NCBI GenBank assembly: GCA_017562135.1
Contig: QEYB01001208.1
Span: 496,001-560,000, forward strand
Origin: Dipylidium caninum
Taxonomy: Eukaryota; Platyhelminthes; Cestoda; Cyclophyllidea; Dipylidiidae
DNA: 64,000 nt
Reading direction: 5' to 3'
Shown here piece by piece: positions 22,299 to 36,175 of the stretch. Position 1 is the first letter of the stretch; each line of letters begins with the position of its first letter. The position numbers and the translations under genes were made by a program. Below the pieces are notes generated by a model. It worked only from the letters and a program-made list of their open reading frames with translations. It was not told where the DNA came from and did not search any database.

Positions 22299-25200
22299 AT
22301 GGAGCCACCAGAGAGCAGCTTGACGCTACTGCAGAGTTCCAACCAGATGATGGGAGCCGCGCAAGCCCCAAACTCCCTCTTCTCGCACCCCTCCCGCTGG
22401 CACAACGGAGTGACTGACCCGCGCGTTCGCTCCGAATACGACTACCGTGAGTTTTGAGCCCCTTCTCTCACCTTTGACGTCTCGTCTCCCAAGGGACGCA
22501 CGTTCTCCTCCATAGTAGTGGCCTCCCACCAATTTTTACTGCGTATCTCACGAGCTCACAGGACTTCGTTGCGTACCAGCATCCCACACACATCGCTGAT
22601 AATTCGCTTCGCAGTCGTAGTTGCCGCTCCTTTCATTCGGCTGTTTGCGCGAAATTCACTCTCGAAACAACTCCTTGCACTGTTTCGCCATCCATCATTC
22701 GCAGTGCGGTACTCACTCCAGCGTTGACTTTGTAGTTTTCATAATATTTTCTATTAATACTATGTATTACGCACACTATGAGATTCGGCGAGTGACAGCA
22801 GGGTGGGCGTGGACTTTGACGTCATCCGAGGCTCCGGAGGCGCAGACGCCGTGTCGCTGCCCCAAGCTCAGGCAGTAACTACATGACGCCGCCTTCAGAA
22901 CCTCCTCCTGAAGGTACTAGCGCTGGGGTGGAAGGGGTAGGAGTGTAGACGGCGAAGAAGAAGCCTCAGCAGCGATTGGAGCTGCGACACGACGGGCGTG
23001 GTTGTGTGAAGCTTCAGTTGTGTTCACTTTCCACCTCTTTGCAACCAGCAGCAGGATACAGTTGCATTGTTCGCATTTCCCGAAGTTTGAGTGTCCGGGG
23101 CGGGTGCGTTAGTAGGCACACAGTCGGGGCAGACGGTGGGGGAGCAGCCGCGGCGCAGGCGTCGTCTCCGACGAGCCCCGTCACGACGCAAGCGCACGCG
23201 CATTACCCGTGGCGCTGGTGCGAACGGCGGTGGGGCCGTGAGGGGGAGGCGCGCGCCCACCTCCGGCAGGTGCTCGTGCGTCGTCAGGTCTGCGGCGTGA
23301 TTTCGCAGCCTAAAAGCCCCCTGTGACACGGATTAGTCGACCCGAGTTGAAATTCAGGCCCTCCAATCCCTTGGTGCGCGCCAATTACGGGGTCGCTTCC
23401 CCCCCCCCCACCCGGTAGTGGCCGCTTCACGAAAATGGTCCTCTGACCGTCTTGCTCGGTGTCGCGGTGCTGGTCAATCATTTGTCTTTCCTGTGCACGG
23501 TTCGAGGGTCTCCAACCTTGGAGCAGACGAAATATTTCCCTCTGGAGCTACCTGAGAACTTGGAGAATCAGTGGCCAACGCCGGGAGAATACCAAATCAC
23601 TTAAAATGTGGCGGATGGTGCTGTGAATTTGAGGGAGTCTAATAGGCAGACGGCTAAGGTTTAAGGAGAAATAAGTGGTTTTCTTCGAGTTACCACACGG
23701 AAAGGCGCACTGCTGCAGACGCTTTCATGAATACCCATCCCGTCTTCACTTAGCGCTGACGTGTGTTTCCGTTGGCGGACAAACGGTTCCTTCCTCGGTG
23801 GGTGAGTTTAACGTCCGGGGTCGCCGCAAAACCGCCTTTGTTCACCACTGGTAAATCAAACGGTCTGCACTCCTTCGCTGCCTTCATCCGCCCTCCACCG
23901 CCCTGACGGTTCGTAGACTCCGCGTCATGATGGTTGGTGAAGTATAAACTGGAAGACCAAATCGGCCATGCCCAGGTGGCGCCCGCTAATTCGCAGGAGG
24001 CCTCTAACCTCGCTGTTGCAGACGAACGCGTGGGAGCTCGCCCTCCTCCGCTGACCCGTGGCCCACTCGTGCGCTCCCTCGAGAGGGTGTTAGCAACCCG
24101 CCTGAAGTGGCCACTCGAACTAATGAGGGCGGCCCTCACGGGCCCCGATAATCCGCCACGGCGGAGGCCGGGACGGCGCCCGTTGAGCCCCGCGCCTCCT
24201 TGTCACCTGTTGCCGCTCGGGGGTTCGGCCAGGCAATGACCCGAACGCCGTCGTCTCGGGGGGGCCGGGGGGAGAGGAGCTAATGAGGGAGTGGGAGCGC
24301 GCGAGACTTTAATTACTTCACCTCCACCTCACGCCTCCCCTTCGAGCGATGAATCTTGTTTCTGCGACACCTATTAAGGCACGAAATGGACATTCGCCAC
24401 AGGGACAGTGTTGCCATATTGAAGTTTTCACTTGGATTTTCCCTGTTTAAGAGGTCACAGTAGGCAGGTGATTCCAGTCAAATGCGTAGGGTGAGCGGGC
24501 CGCGCAGAGGCTCAAGTCACACTTGCAGCCGGTGGCACGGAGACGTGGTCGCGGCGGCCGAGGGCGACCGCCCCGACGCCGCCAGGCCGGGGGCCACCGC
24601 TTCCGAGGCAGGCTGAACACCACCGGCTCCGACATGTCGGAGAGACGACGAAGCGTTGAGCCGTAGTTAGAGTGTGAGACGTCGGAAGAGTCGCAAGATA
24701 CTTGAAGTGTTCTCTTTCCCCTTCAGTCAGTTGTTTTTTAGGCGCGACAAATGCAGTTGGCGCCTGCACTCCCTACCCGATGGCGACACAAGCTCGAAAT
24801 GCAGCGCTGGATGAGGCCAACTTACAGCAGAAAATAGGCTTTCCCCTGTCCTCCTACGTCCCCTACGGCCCCGCCTACGATCCTGCGCCGCCAACACTAC
24901 CACCGCCGCCACCGCAGCAACAACAGCCGCGGTCGCAGACGTCGCCAATGATCTCATCGCCGAGCAGCACGCCGACTGCCTATCTGTCGACGAGGAGAGA
25001 TTACGATGCCGGACACAAGGCGGCTGCGATGGCCGTGGCTCTGGCGGCGCATCAGCAGACGCCGAGCTCACAGCAGCACCAGCACCAGCACCAGCAGCAG
25101 CAACAGCAGGCTCAGGTTGCGCCCGGGCAGCATGCACAGCAGTTCAGCCAACGCAGGAAGCGTCGCGTACTGTTTAATCAGGGGCAAGTGACGGAGTTAG

Positions 25201-26494
25201 AGAAGCGATTTAAGCAGCAGAAGTACCTCACGGCGCCGGAGCGAGAGAATCTGGCCCAAATGATCAACCTAACACCGACGCAGGTGAGACCCGCACAGCC
25301 CCTCGGTGGAGTCGTCCGTGCGATGCGTCGGTTTGTGGAGGCGACGTGCGCGCCTGTGGGCGGCAGCGCCACAGACCCGCGTCGGCTCCACGAAGCCGGC
25401 GGTGCCGGCGGCTGCCCGAATGAAGCTCCCAAATCGTTTCCACCCACTCTCATAGTGAAGCTGGTGTCGAGTGTTTTGCATTTTTCTGAAGCAGTGTGGG
25501 TTGCCAGGATTTGGCGATGGATGCGTTTTTAAGACGGGGCCGCTTCCAAATCTCGCGATGAAGGGTTTAGGCGTCAAGGCCACTTTGCCAACAGGAGCGT
25601 TATTTACTCGGATCGTTTTAGCTTCGGGGAGCGTTTGTTGGACACGCGGACGGGCTGCCAAATTCGCGTGTGTAATAAGGCGAGAAAGGTAGTATTTTTA
25701 ATTTCAGGTGAAAATATGGTTCCAAAACCACCGATACAAATGCAAACGGGCATTTAAGGAGAAAGAAGACGGCGTGGTCGCGCTCCCACAGTCGTCCCTC
25801 AATGTCGGCTCGAACGAGAGCAAAGGCACCGTTATGAGCGGCAACAGCTCGCCGAGTGAGATGAACAGCACCAAAGACGACGTCCAGCCGACGTCGGAGA
25901 TGCTGCAGACGCTCGCCGACGAGGGCCGCATTGCCTTGACGTCGGAGTCGAAGGAGCGCTTCAGCGCCTTCGAGTCGACACTCTCACCGGCGGAGCCCAA
26001 GTTCTTCCCGGGTTCCGTCCCACCCTACGCGGGCTTCGGCGGCCCACACGATGTTCCTGTCCAGTCCGAGGGATCCCCCCCTGGAGGGCGAAAACGGCTG
26101 CCCGAAACTCTACCGGTCTTACTTCAACCAATGCATCCCGGACTACAGTTCGTCGAAACTGCTGGCATCCGGCATTTTCGGTGGCGCTGCGAACCCCGAG
26201 GCGCTCACCTCCACCACCGACTATCCTCCGCACATGAGGAACCAGAAATTCGTCTTCGATGGCTACCGACGCGCTTCTGTCGACGAGGCCGCAGTTCCGC
26301 CGAAGCACGCCTTCGGCGTCGAGATGAGGGATAACGATTACGCGATGAGAAATGTGGACTTTTACCGACTGACACAATCACTGGTGAGGGCGGAGGGCAC
26401 CTGGCCGGATTACCTGTCTTCCGAGAGTGCAGAAAAGCCGAGTGGATCGTCCTCCTCCGTCTACGACTTCCCTGCAAACTCCCGAACCGAGTGA
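22299..26494 (+). CDS. NK2-class homeobox transcription factor (NKX2-1/scarecrow-like)
   Basis: Three coding exons: 22299-22446, 24742-25283 and 25708-26494, with GT-AG introns of 2295 and 424 nt and matching phases. The product is a nuclear DNA-binding regulator, about 490 residues if the frame break is corrected. The homeodomain is residues 187-246: [20 protein letters not shown], then [18 protein letters not shown], and across the second intron [14 protein letters not shown]. Tyr at homeodomain position 54 is the NK2 hallmark. The start and the NHRYK context look most like NKX2-1/2-4, though Cys at position 56 recalls the NKX2-5 group. The intron falls between homeodomain positions 44 and 45. 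Before the homeodomain come a proline run and Gln/His-rich tracts (about 102-108 and 158-175). No tinman (TN) motif is seen. In exon 3 the natural-looking frame changes at a run of seven C (26075-26081), see findings. The start ATG follows a 3' splice site by 7 nt. Confidence 0.94.
22447..24741 (+). other. First intron of the NK2 gene
   Basis: Begins GTGAGT after codon 49 plus one base and ends TTTTTTAG. Excision gives an in-phase junction (Arg codon split 1+2). The intron is GC-rich and holds no recognisable exon; it may contain enhancers, which I cannot identify. Confidence 0.85.
25077..25115 (+). repeat. CAG/CAC repeat coding a His/Gln tract
   Basis: Run of CAGCAC and CAG codons within exon 2 of the NK2 gene, encoding alternating His-Gln then poly-Gln just before the homeodomain. 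The length is likely to vary between individuals. Confidence 0.85.
25284..25707 (+). other. Second intron of the NK2 gene, inside the homeodomain
   Basis: 424 nt, GTGAGA to TTTCAG, phase 0, between homeodomain residues 44 (Gln) and 45 (Val). The reading frame of exon 2 stays open through most of it, giving an illusory longer protein that would lose the recognition helix. Confidence 0.93.
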
Positions 26495-26539
26495 AGCAGT
26501 TACCGTTTCTACCACTGAAACCCCGACGCAACCCTACCC

Positions 26540-26625
26540 AACCCGACCCACCCCGACCCGACCCGACCGCAGTCCCACTCCCCTCCCCTTCTCCTCCTCC
26601 TCCTCCTCCTCCTCCTCCTCCTCTC
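26540..26625 (+). repeat. CCCGA pentamers followed by (TCC)n microsatellite
   Basis: CCGACCC-type pentamer repeats at about 26540-26570, then a polypyrimidine tract with about ten TCC units at 26590-26625, about 100 nt after the NK2 stop. Probably within its 3' UTR. Confidence 0.85.
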
Positions 26626-29600
26626 CTTAACTCCCACCGCAAACTGTACATGACTATTTTCGATATTAACGTTTGTACACTGCTTAGGGTGCCATTTTTC
26701 AATACAGGTGTAGCCGGTTGGAAGCATTCAGAGAGATTTCATCGAAGTGGCTTGTCGGTTGCATTGTACCCCCTCCTCCCTCTTTCCCCTACTCCGCCCC
26801 AGAACCATGCTTCTCGTGAGGGCACACAATTGCGGGCATCCTCGTGTAGCTGCAACCACAAGACAAAAGAGCAGTTCAGTGGGCGGAGGACAAGGAGGTG
26901 GGTCCACTCGGGAAGGGCGGCGGGGGAAGGGGGTGAGCAAGGGGAACCTCTTACTTTGGGAGTCTGCGTCGGCTACGCGAAGGGGCTTAACGAGGAGATG
27001 TGGTCTAATCACCGCAGCTGAAATAAGCGCGTCCAAAAACCTAGCGCTAGACTCAAAGAAGAAGGAAAAGGGAGAAGAGTCAAACAGGTCCCAAATCCCC
27101 ATTAAGTGGAGAAGATGCAGTGTGTTTCCTTCGCGTAGGTCGCTCGCTTCCGTCGCGTTTGATGAACAAAGTCAGCGTAGTGGAAAGGGATGAGCAAAAT
27201 GAGTCGATGTCGACCAGGTTAAGCATGAAAAGGTGCGCCTAGTTGAATGTATAAAGGACCAAGAAGGCGAGCAGGGTCCCTTCCAGTGGCTCCCCTGCTT
27301 CGCGAGGTGGTCGAGCGTGCAGGCGAGTGGAGGAGAGTCACTGTAGTGCAGCAGCTCCACTGGCGTGTTGCGTGGCCGTTAGTGGGCGAGGTGCAGACAA
27401 GCGGTACTGGGCTGGTAAGGGGTCCGCGCGGCACGGAGGCCCCGCCTCGACGCGACGTCCACCGACCGCACGCGGCCGCGGTGAGGGGCGTGTCCGGACA
27501 GGATGCTCGCGCTGGCTGAGAACGGGGGCATCCGCGCTCCCACTGGGCCTGCGCTTTGATAACTGGGCGTCCGAGGACGTGCACGCACACGATCGGCGGG
27601 TGTGGGCGCGTGAACCTCCGGAAACACGCTTCACGGCCACTTCGGGCGCGGACGGGCCTGAGACAGACGACGTGCAGATCCGCGGACCCGCAGAGTCGGC
27701 CACTTGTCGACATGGATTCCGACCACGGGTTGCTGTAAATCGTGAAGTAAAGCGGATGTCGCAAAGGACGTCATAACCACTCAGTGGATCATCTTAGATG
27801 AGTGTTTTCGGACCTCCTCGTGGTGGTGAGGCTGCCGTCTTGGGGTGCGAACTAGCCATGCCCTGGCAAGACTGGACGGTGGCGCGTAGCGACCGAGGCG
27901 CAGTTAGTAGTTCCAAAGCTTTCCTCGGGCCCTGTCGCACGGAGGTAATGAAACAAGGCAAAGGAGAAGGCGTCTTTAAGTGAGTATGAGCGTGACTGAG
28001 GGCTTAACTGCTCCGTGTCAAGGCTAAAGGCGGTCGAGAAGTCAACGGACCACGAAAGTTGCGACCTCTCACACCAGAATTCACTGAAATTTGAAGTCCC
28101 ACCTGCATAGAAAACTCTGCAGGAGCTTCACAGAGTGCTTACCCCGACTCATTCCGCACCCGTCGTCAGGGCCGCTTTTCTCGTGACGCACATACACAAT
28201 TTCGAGGCTCTTCTCACGTGCACCGACCCATTTATCTGGATTAAATCACATCGATGAACCCATCGTGGCAGCTCGGTGATGACACTAAAGTGCAGGGGGC
28301 GCATCGCGAACCCTAATAGCCATAAATCTTGTGTCACGGCGGAGGGCTCATCTTTATCGGAGCACGCATGGAGTTCGCTTCACCCGCTCATTGATCCTTA
28401 CCTGAGGGTAGAAGGAGACGTGGCTAGTTCATTTATTTTTTGCACTTCGTAGCAACAATTCATCTTTGCGCAGGCCTAAATTTGGCCATTGCAGGCTGTG
28501 GAGACGTCGACCAGACCTAAACAAAATTGTTAACGGCTCTCTGGTTGCTGTAGCCTGCAGTGGGTATGCATGCACGAGTAGTTCAGCGTGGGGTGAGGTA
28601 CGTGAGGGGACCTTGTGGCCTCCGCAACTTTCCGGAGTGCCACGGATTCCCCTGCGACAATGTGGAAGGACTGGATGCAGACGACGACGAGGAAAAAGCG
28701 TGGTATCTGTGCGGCCACAGTCAGGCTGCGGCACGAGTCAGGGGGACAATCCGAGCTTCCGAACTCCATTCATGAGCATCATCGGTCGGAATTTGCAGGT
28801 CTTGTGGGGAAGAAAGTTTCTTCTTTAACAGCAATGAAAGGAAAATAAACATAGAAACGCTACTTGCTAACGTAAGTAGCATTATTTGTACAAGAACGTC
28901 CGAATGAGAATTTTTGGAGAATTTGTTCAAGTCTCTACTTTTTAGAGCCGCAAATTCCAATAACATACACTTTTGAATCTTGGCAGCGTCAACGCCGAAC
29001 TCAGAGTGAATATAGCGCCAGACGACAAAGAGATTACTTTTCCGCCAGCCAAACAGGAAGACTAGAAGGGAGCCATGCCGTTGTTAAGACCACTGTAAAG
29101 ACTGCCACCAATTGCAGTCAGACATAACCCAGAGCAGTCAAATTCCATTCTAACCAAACTTTCCAAACTTGTGGGACATGTTTGATCTCATAATGCTACC
29201 AAAGTTGGGCAGTTTCATAGAGGAAACACATCTGTTACAGTCTTCCGTTTGTACACACGAGAGTTCCTTGCCGCCAGCAGGAGATTCGAATGAATTGGAC
29301 AATGACAAGGGAAGGCTGGTTTGGGCATTGCAGCGACGTGGCAAACAGAAATAGTTGGTTATGTGCTTGAAGGCCGTTTGGTGCTGTGTTGAGGCCTTAC
29401 ATGAACGCAGTGTTGAGGGTAGAGCTCGTGAAATGATTCCCGGCTAAGGACCCGCTGGCACGGCCACTAACCCTTCCTTAGCTCATCCAAGTTATAAACA
29501 CCACTTGCTCCAACATCGTGTGTGCACGAAAATACACAAACAAACCCTTCGTTGTGGCAATGCCCTCTTGCGTATCTCGTATCTCGCTTCCCATCGGTGG

Positions 29601-32600
29601 AATTCACTCACTCGACGCCTACTGAGACTTTCGTCCCTCTGTGGCAGCGGAAGAGCTGACTGATCTCGTCTCAGTGCAGCGGGTCCATTTGAGTAGCAAG
29701 AATACGAGGTGAAGCCACCCGTCCACCGCGGAGTTGCAGGCCGCAGAGAAAGGACGCCATACTCATCGCCTTATGCATCTCGGACAGTTTTTCCGGGATG
29801 AGAAAGCAGAGCTCGTCGCAGAGGCCTTCTTGAGGTGTATTCTGGAATGCCTTCGCTGCTGCACCCCTGGTTAAAGTGAGGACAAAGCCATCTGTGCCCG
29901 GGTCTCCCATCGCGCTAGACAGTGGCTCATTCACAGGATTTCGATGGTCGGCTCTCGTATTTCGTGCCCCAAAAAGGCTAGCGCATTTCTTTCGGCCAAG
30001 GACGCTAGAATATACCGTACTGGTTCGGATGGCTCCGTCGCCCGGATTGCGACAGCTGGTTGACTTTTACGCTTTCGTTGACTAAATAACGTTGCCGTGG
30101 TGTGAAGCTTCACTATGCTGTTATCATTAAATTTGAATATTTCTAAAGAGCTTCTGGAAGTAACACATTGCGTATCACGAGTCAGTCGAGCATGACAAAA
30201 CCGTACTTTAGGCTAGAAAAGAATATTCGAAGAAAGAAGAATGTCCGATAGAGGAATTTTAAGTCGTGCATCGTCTAACTTCTGATTTCTGGGCCTGTTT
30301 ACGCGTGAAAGAGTAAAGGTGAGGGGGAACAGGCTGCAAATGGGAGGAGAGCCAGATAAACACATCAAATTCCTTAAAATATTCCTTTCAGAGGCCGCTA
30401 GTTCAAATGGCAGAAATGAGGCGAAGGCGAAGCTTGTGTCCGACGAGGAGGATCGGGAGGAAGCGGGGTCATTACCGAGACTAATAGGCTCGGTGCTGAG
30501 GGGCGTTTAGTCGCCTCTTCCGAAACGATCGCTCCGCAGTCGGGGGGCGGTGCTTCACCGACGAGAAGCCAATCAGCGAGCTCGGCCGCGTCCAGCCAAT
30601 GGCTTTGCTCCACCACAGGACCCGTGCGTAGACAGACCCTCGGCGGACCGTGGGGGTCTACTTCCTCTAGCCACGATAAGCACGTATGCCACATTGTTGA
30701 GCTGAGCCTTGCTTTCTCTCTGCTCGGACAGCCTACTGGGGGTTCACCCGAGGCCAGACTATCTTTGCCCTCCACTCGACCAGCATGCAGAGGAGGAACT
30801 GCAGTCGGTTGATGCATCGCACTCTGGTGGCCCTGTGCATTGAGTTGGAGCCATTTTCGTACACAAGAGTGTCATCATGAAAGTAGGTGCGGGGGCCACT
30901 CCGAGGAGCTATGAAGGGGGTTGCAACTTCGACGCCACGCCTTTGCGGTTGTTGCGGCAGACGGCTGTGTCCGCGGGTCTAAAGTTGCAATGGGGCAAAC
31001 CAGCGCCTGACGGCATCGTCACAGAGCGGGGACACGAAGGAGGTAGTGTTGGCAACTGTTGCTGTTGTCGAACGGAACGTCGGGGGCTGCGAGTACCTGA
31101 AGCCACCAGGCCTTTTAGTGACTGTTCCCAAACGCGAGCGAAGAGTTCCACACAGAAATGTGTTGCCGTCAGAAAAGGCCATTTGGAGGAAGACCTCCTC
31201 TGGCATTTTCCTGGAAAGGTGCGGCGCTGGATTTAACTGGCTTCAAGGCGTTACTGACACGAAGGAAGGGGGGGGGGGGAGACTCTTCCCTTCTTCCTAG
31301 TAAAATGCGACTGTCTGTGAGAGTTTCGCGCAGACATTTACGTGGGTAGAGTATATCCTCTGTCAGAACCCTCTGAAAATGTCTCTGAAACACGAAAACA
31401 AGTCGGGAAGTGAGCAATTTGCCATAAAATAAAGACACAAGTGATTCAACCAAAACCGGACTGTCGCTTTCGCGGCATAAATAGTGCTTCGAGCACCTCC
31501 GTAGCCGTCGCCAATTGGTCTGTCTGCATATTTCTGCCTCTGCATCAACAAATCCACTGCTATGGAGGCGGTGCGGACAGTGGAGAGTGGAGGGTAGACA
31601 AATAAGGTGGAATTCCTGGACCTCAATGCCCCGCATGCAAAACGCCGGCACCCTCCTAACCAGGTGCAGGGATCCTGGAACAGCAAATCGTTTGGACATC
31701 TGCTTCGGCCAGTTTTCAGGTTTGCCAGTCCGAGCGAGCATTTACGCCGAGATGTTGCGATGGCACGTGGGATTTGATCGAGCTTCCGCCTCGCACGTAT
31801 CCGAGGCCACCACGGGAGTCCCTCGAGCGCCCCGTCGACCAGCTGCCCCGAGGCTGCGGACCCTCCGTGGAGTAGGCGCCTGGGACTTCAGGGGATGAGG
31901 TTAAATCGCGAACTGCGCTGCATGGCCCGCGCAGAGTGCCACACCCAACGGACGCCTCCGGCTCACAGCTAAACCTCGTCCACGCTGCCGCGCACTCAGC
32001 GACCTCGGTGCTGTGCAGATGCAGCCGTTCTTCGTGAAGTTGCCGCTGGTCCTGCTTCCCCACCCAAACACATGCTACCACGACTACCGGCGACCGCGCA
32101 GAGGGCATATTTTCAGGTTCTGCTTTTTTCCACTCGTAAGGGCGCAGCAACCTTTGAGGGGTCTTAATGCTTTGCCACACCGATCCTTTCAGAGCCGTCC
32201 TGCGTCCGCGGCGCCTCCTGCAGCGTCTACAGACCTTTGGCGCAAAAGAAGGACTCTGATTGACTGACTCGAAGTCATACTGGCGTCAGTACCCCTCAGC
32301 CGCCTTCGCTTAAGGTGCTGTAGAAACCTGGTAACACGTCGAAGTTGTAGCTTCCATGTGCGGCGGGATTATGGGTAAATGTCTGCGTTTACTGGTAGAT
32401 GCGTGGAAACTTAGAGGCCACGTAGGCCAGCGGGGTCTCCGTTACCCGAAGCGCAGGCGGAGAGGGATAAGCCTCTCGTCGTTTTTCCGCATAAACTGCG
32501 TCCTTCGGAGGGTGGTGCGAAGATCGCGGGCTGCGTCGGAGCACCGCGTAGTGACGGAACTTCGTCTGACCGTTCGTAGGGTGCGGATGGAGTCGTCTGC

Positions 32601-35600
32601 ATCTGACGCCTCCGTGTGAACGCTGATGCAGTCGGAGAAGCTGCAGCCTCAGCGCGGTGGCCGGTGGTCGTGGTAGCCTGCGTTCGGGTGGGGAAGCAGG
32701 ACATGCGAAGGACTGCTGCATCTGCACAGCTCCGGGGTCGTTCAGTGCGCAGCAGCGCTTACAGGACTCGTAAGTCGGTTTTCTTCGTTGTTTAAGACAC
32801 CAACTCCGAACTCGCAGAGAGAAGAAACCTTTTTCGCTTGAGGCATTGAAATCCGTTTTAACATGGTTGGCGATGGGAGCATCAGAGATCGCTGCGGTTT
32901 TCCACGACTCTCCCGGTGTCAGAAGACGCCCACGGTCTGCCTAGTGGCCGTTGTGGCTGGAGTTCTCTTGGGTCGCATCCACCACTTCTTCTTAAATCGC
33001 CCGGGCTCTAAAATATGGTTGAAGTTGTGAGCAACATCCCTGTCACAAAAACGGTCCATGGGGTGAGCAGGGGGGCGGGGAGTGGAGCGGACGTCGAAGG
33101 AATCTCTTCGTCTGCCGCCTTCCGCCTTGTTATTTCGCCCCCTCGGCGCAGGCACGGTTTCTGCTTCTGTGGCCAAACCGCCCTGAAGAACACAACCTCC
33201 GTGTCCCCTTGGACAGAGTTCGGCCTCGTCCCCCGCAGTGGTTTCTACCAGGAGGAAATGTTTCTGTCGCCTCCCCCTAACTTTCCTTTCACGAGGTGAA
33301 GTCAAAAGCCTTTCCTGCTTGTCTTGCCTCTTTAACGGCAGGACTGGAGATTGACTCTACTCCTCCCCTAAATTTTCCCCAAATGAGCTGACAACCCTGA
33401 CCGAATGTTGCGAGCCGAGCGGACGTTTCGGCTGCGGCGGGTTGAGTGAGGGCTGGGGATAAGCGCGTCAGACGAATTGGTGTTTTAATTGAGCACAGAC
33501 TGGGCTTGGGGGCTTCGAGTCCCCAGAGGACCCTCTGCCACCTCCCACCCGAGTGCGGGGTTGCTCGTCCGCCATCCGCGCCTCGCCGCCAGGTTTGCGT
33601 GGCGTCTGGCGGCCGGGCGGCGGACGATCGCCGGCGCCCCCACGCTGCGGCTGTGATGTGCGGTCGGGTCGAAGAAGGAGAATTGTCCACCGCATAAACC
33701 CGCATGTAGCGACGACAAGGGCGACTATTACGCTGACCTTCCGCTCTCCGAAATCAACAAATTAGGCCTTACTGATAAGCGCAAAAGTAATCTTTATATG
33801 CCGCCGATTTTGTGGTCTTGAAAACGTCTCCTCGTTCGATTGTCTAACACGTCCCTCGTAGCGTGGCAGGAGGGAAGCCGCCTCCTCCCCGACATAAGGT
33901 CTTCGAGAAGAGTCCGGCGACCGCTTTTGACTGACCGACGGGGTTTTTGCGTTCCCCGCCTTGGCTGTTGGCCGCGGTCATAAAAGCGCCAGTCTGCAGA
34001 CGGTTCACAGTTCTTTGACCGCCGCCTCGCAGCTCTTAAATCAGATAAGACGAAATTCCAAACGCATTTTCAGTCTCTTTCCATAGGTCATTCGCTTCCA
34101 GACGTATAAGCGCTGTGACTGTGTGGCGAATGCTGAAGCAACAGGGCGACCAGAGGTGCCACGATCACCTGCGCAAAGAAGTTACCGCGGCGGTGACGGT
34201 CGCCCCGTTTCCGCCAACATTTCTTCATGAGAACTCTTGAAGAAGTTGTCGCCAGGGGTAAAAGACTATTAACGCGCAGATGTTTATTGGACAAGCTAAT
34301 AAAAACAATGGAGTGTGGACAACCGACTCCCTGCTCCTCCGAACCCCGCAATTGCCCACGAACGGTAGGAACTTGCCAGAAAAAGTCCGCGTACCTGTCT
34401 CGGACGCATGTTTCTTTTGCCAAATCTGAACGCGTAATTGTATTTGGCAACAAGTTAATTTTGTTTGGGCACTCGGTAGCCAATAGGAGCTCTGAGCTCC
34501 GCGTCGCCACGTCTGTGCCTCAACGGGTGGGAGCCAGACGCGCCGCCTTCGTCCCCTTCGCCACCCCCACTGCTGGTCCGCACACACCTCAACACGGGGG
34601 CTGAGAATGTGGCCGCTCGAAGGCCTCGCGCCTGTCGAGCGGCAGCCCCCCGGTTGGCCGAGCAATCGAGGCCTCCCAACCCCCGCGGAGCCTCGGATCT
34701 GCCAGCTGACAACTTAAAAAATTTGCACCGCCGTCCGTTTACGAAAGCAGCGGGTAAGTGTAATGAAATCGTGCTCCTGCGACACAAATAGGTCGGACGC
34801 CCGTTGAGTTGATTAGTCGTGTCAGTGCTGGGGGTGGGGGTGGGGGGGGGAGGAGGCATTTTGTCGCCGGGCAGAGGCATCGCCGGCATTGATCCCTCTG
34901 CCGGGGGCTGAGCGGGCGACTCGGCCGAGGTTACGGCGATAGGATCGCGACAAACCATTGGTCCACGGTGTTTGGCTCGAGTTAATCGAACACCTCCATT
35001 ATGCCTTGTTTATGTGGCAGGAGGTCTTCTTTCCCTCGGCTACAAACAATAAAATACGTATGTGTTTGTGTGTATGCATGCACGGATTAGAGAGGAGAGG
35101 CGGTTATGCGACTGCTGCTGCGAGGTCGGCATCCACCTCGTTCCTGAATGCGCTGACGCTACCCGTGTCCGTCGCCTCTGTCACACGCTCACCGACCCAC
35201 AATGGAGAGGACCGCCTTCCCCGTGGGTCTGATCCTATTTGTGACTTTGCATTAAGGTCTTCTGCTGAAGATGCGTCCACTCGGATTTGGCACAATTTTC
35301 TGAGGCGGCAAAACTGCTAGTTTCCCTGTTAACTGCCCCACTTGCGGTGGTTCTCCTCTTAGCCAGTCGGCCCAATTCCCCGATTTCATTTTGTTTCATT
35401 GACTCAGGCCAAGGACCCTGTCCGTTGTGAAAGCCCTTGGCACGGTATATCTACACTCGCGTAAGTTTCCCATCCAGGAGTTCTATTCGGATTTTAAAGC
35501 CGCGGCTGAATAATGACTCTCCCCGTTACTTCGTAGATAATCAGCCATCTGCGAGACATTAAACGTGAAATGAATGTTAAGAGCTCGGGACAAAGGCGGT

Positions 35601-36067
35601 TGTACTTGGTGAACACGGTGGCGCAGTAAAATAAGTCGAACATGTCTATCCGCGGATTCAGTGTCACGGTAACATTTGGTTCGCCTTATCCAGTGATTCA
35701 CATGTCATGCATGAGGACCGTTGCACCAGCGATAGCCTCATTATTAGGCGTTTATTAGCTTTTCGGCCACAAGTAGCACTTCTGGAGGGTTGCGTGGGGC
35801 TGGGAGCGATGACAGCACAGTCGAGTTCGTAGGGCTACTTCCCTAGCGCTGGTGGCCAGCGCCTATGAAGAGGATATTTTGCGTTTCATTTCAGTCACAT
35901 GCCAGCCGCCGGGGGGGGGGGCTGGGGGGGATCGGTCAGCCTCTCCTGCCCCTCCCATCGGAGGCATCGCCTGAGCGACGGTCGCAGCAGCAGAAGCGCT
36001 GACAGCAAACACACGGTCATCCGGCCAGGTGCTGCTTTCGTGAGACTGACAGGTACACTGACGCAGT

Positions 36068-36175
36068 GCGCACGTGCTCGCGTGCGTGCGTGCATGCATA
36101 CGTACGCACGTTTGTTCGTTCGTTCGTTCCTTCGTTCGTTCGCTCGTGCGCGAGTGCGTGTGTGCGTGCGCGTGT
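36068..36175 (+). repeat. Tetranucleotide microsatellite (GTGC, GTTC)
   Basis: Imperfect tetranucleotide array, CGTG/CATG units then GTTC units, then GTGC again. It ends about 35 bp before the left end of the 2.7-kb repeat, so it lies outside the shared sequence. Confidence 0.85.

Noticed and set aside
25284..25532. Read-through extension of NK2 exon 2
   Set aside because: It would cut the homeodomain at residue 44. The splice donor CAG/GTGAGA and the exon 3 acceptor restore the recognition helix exactly.
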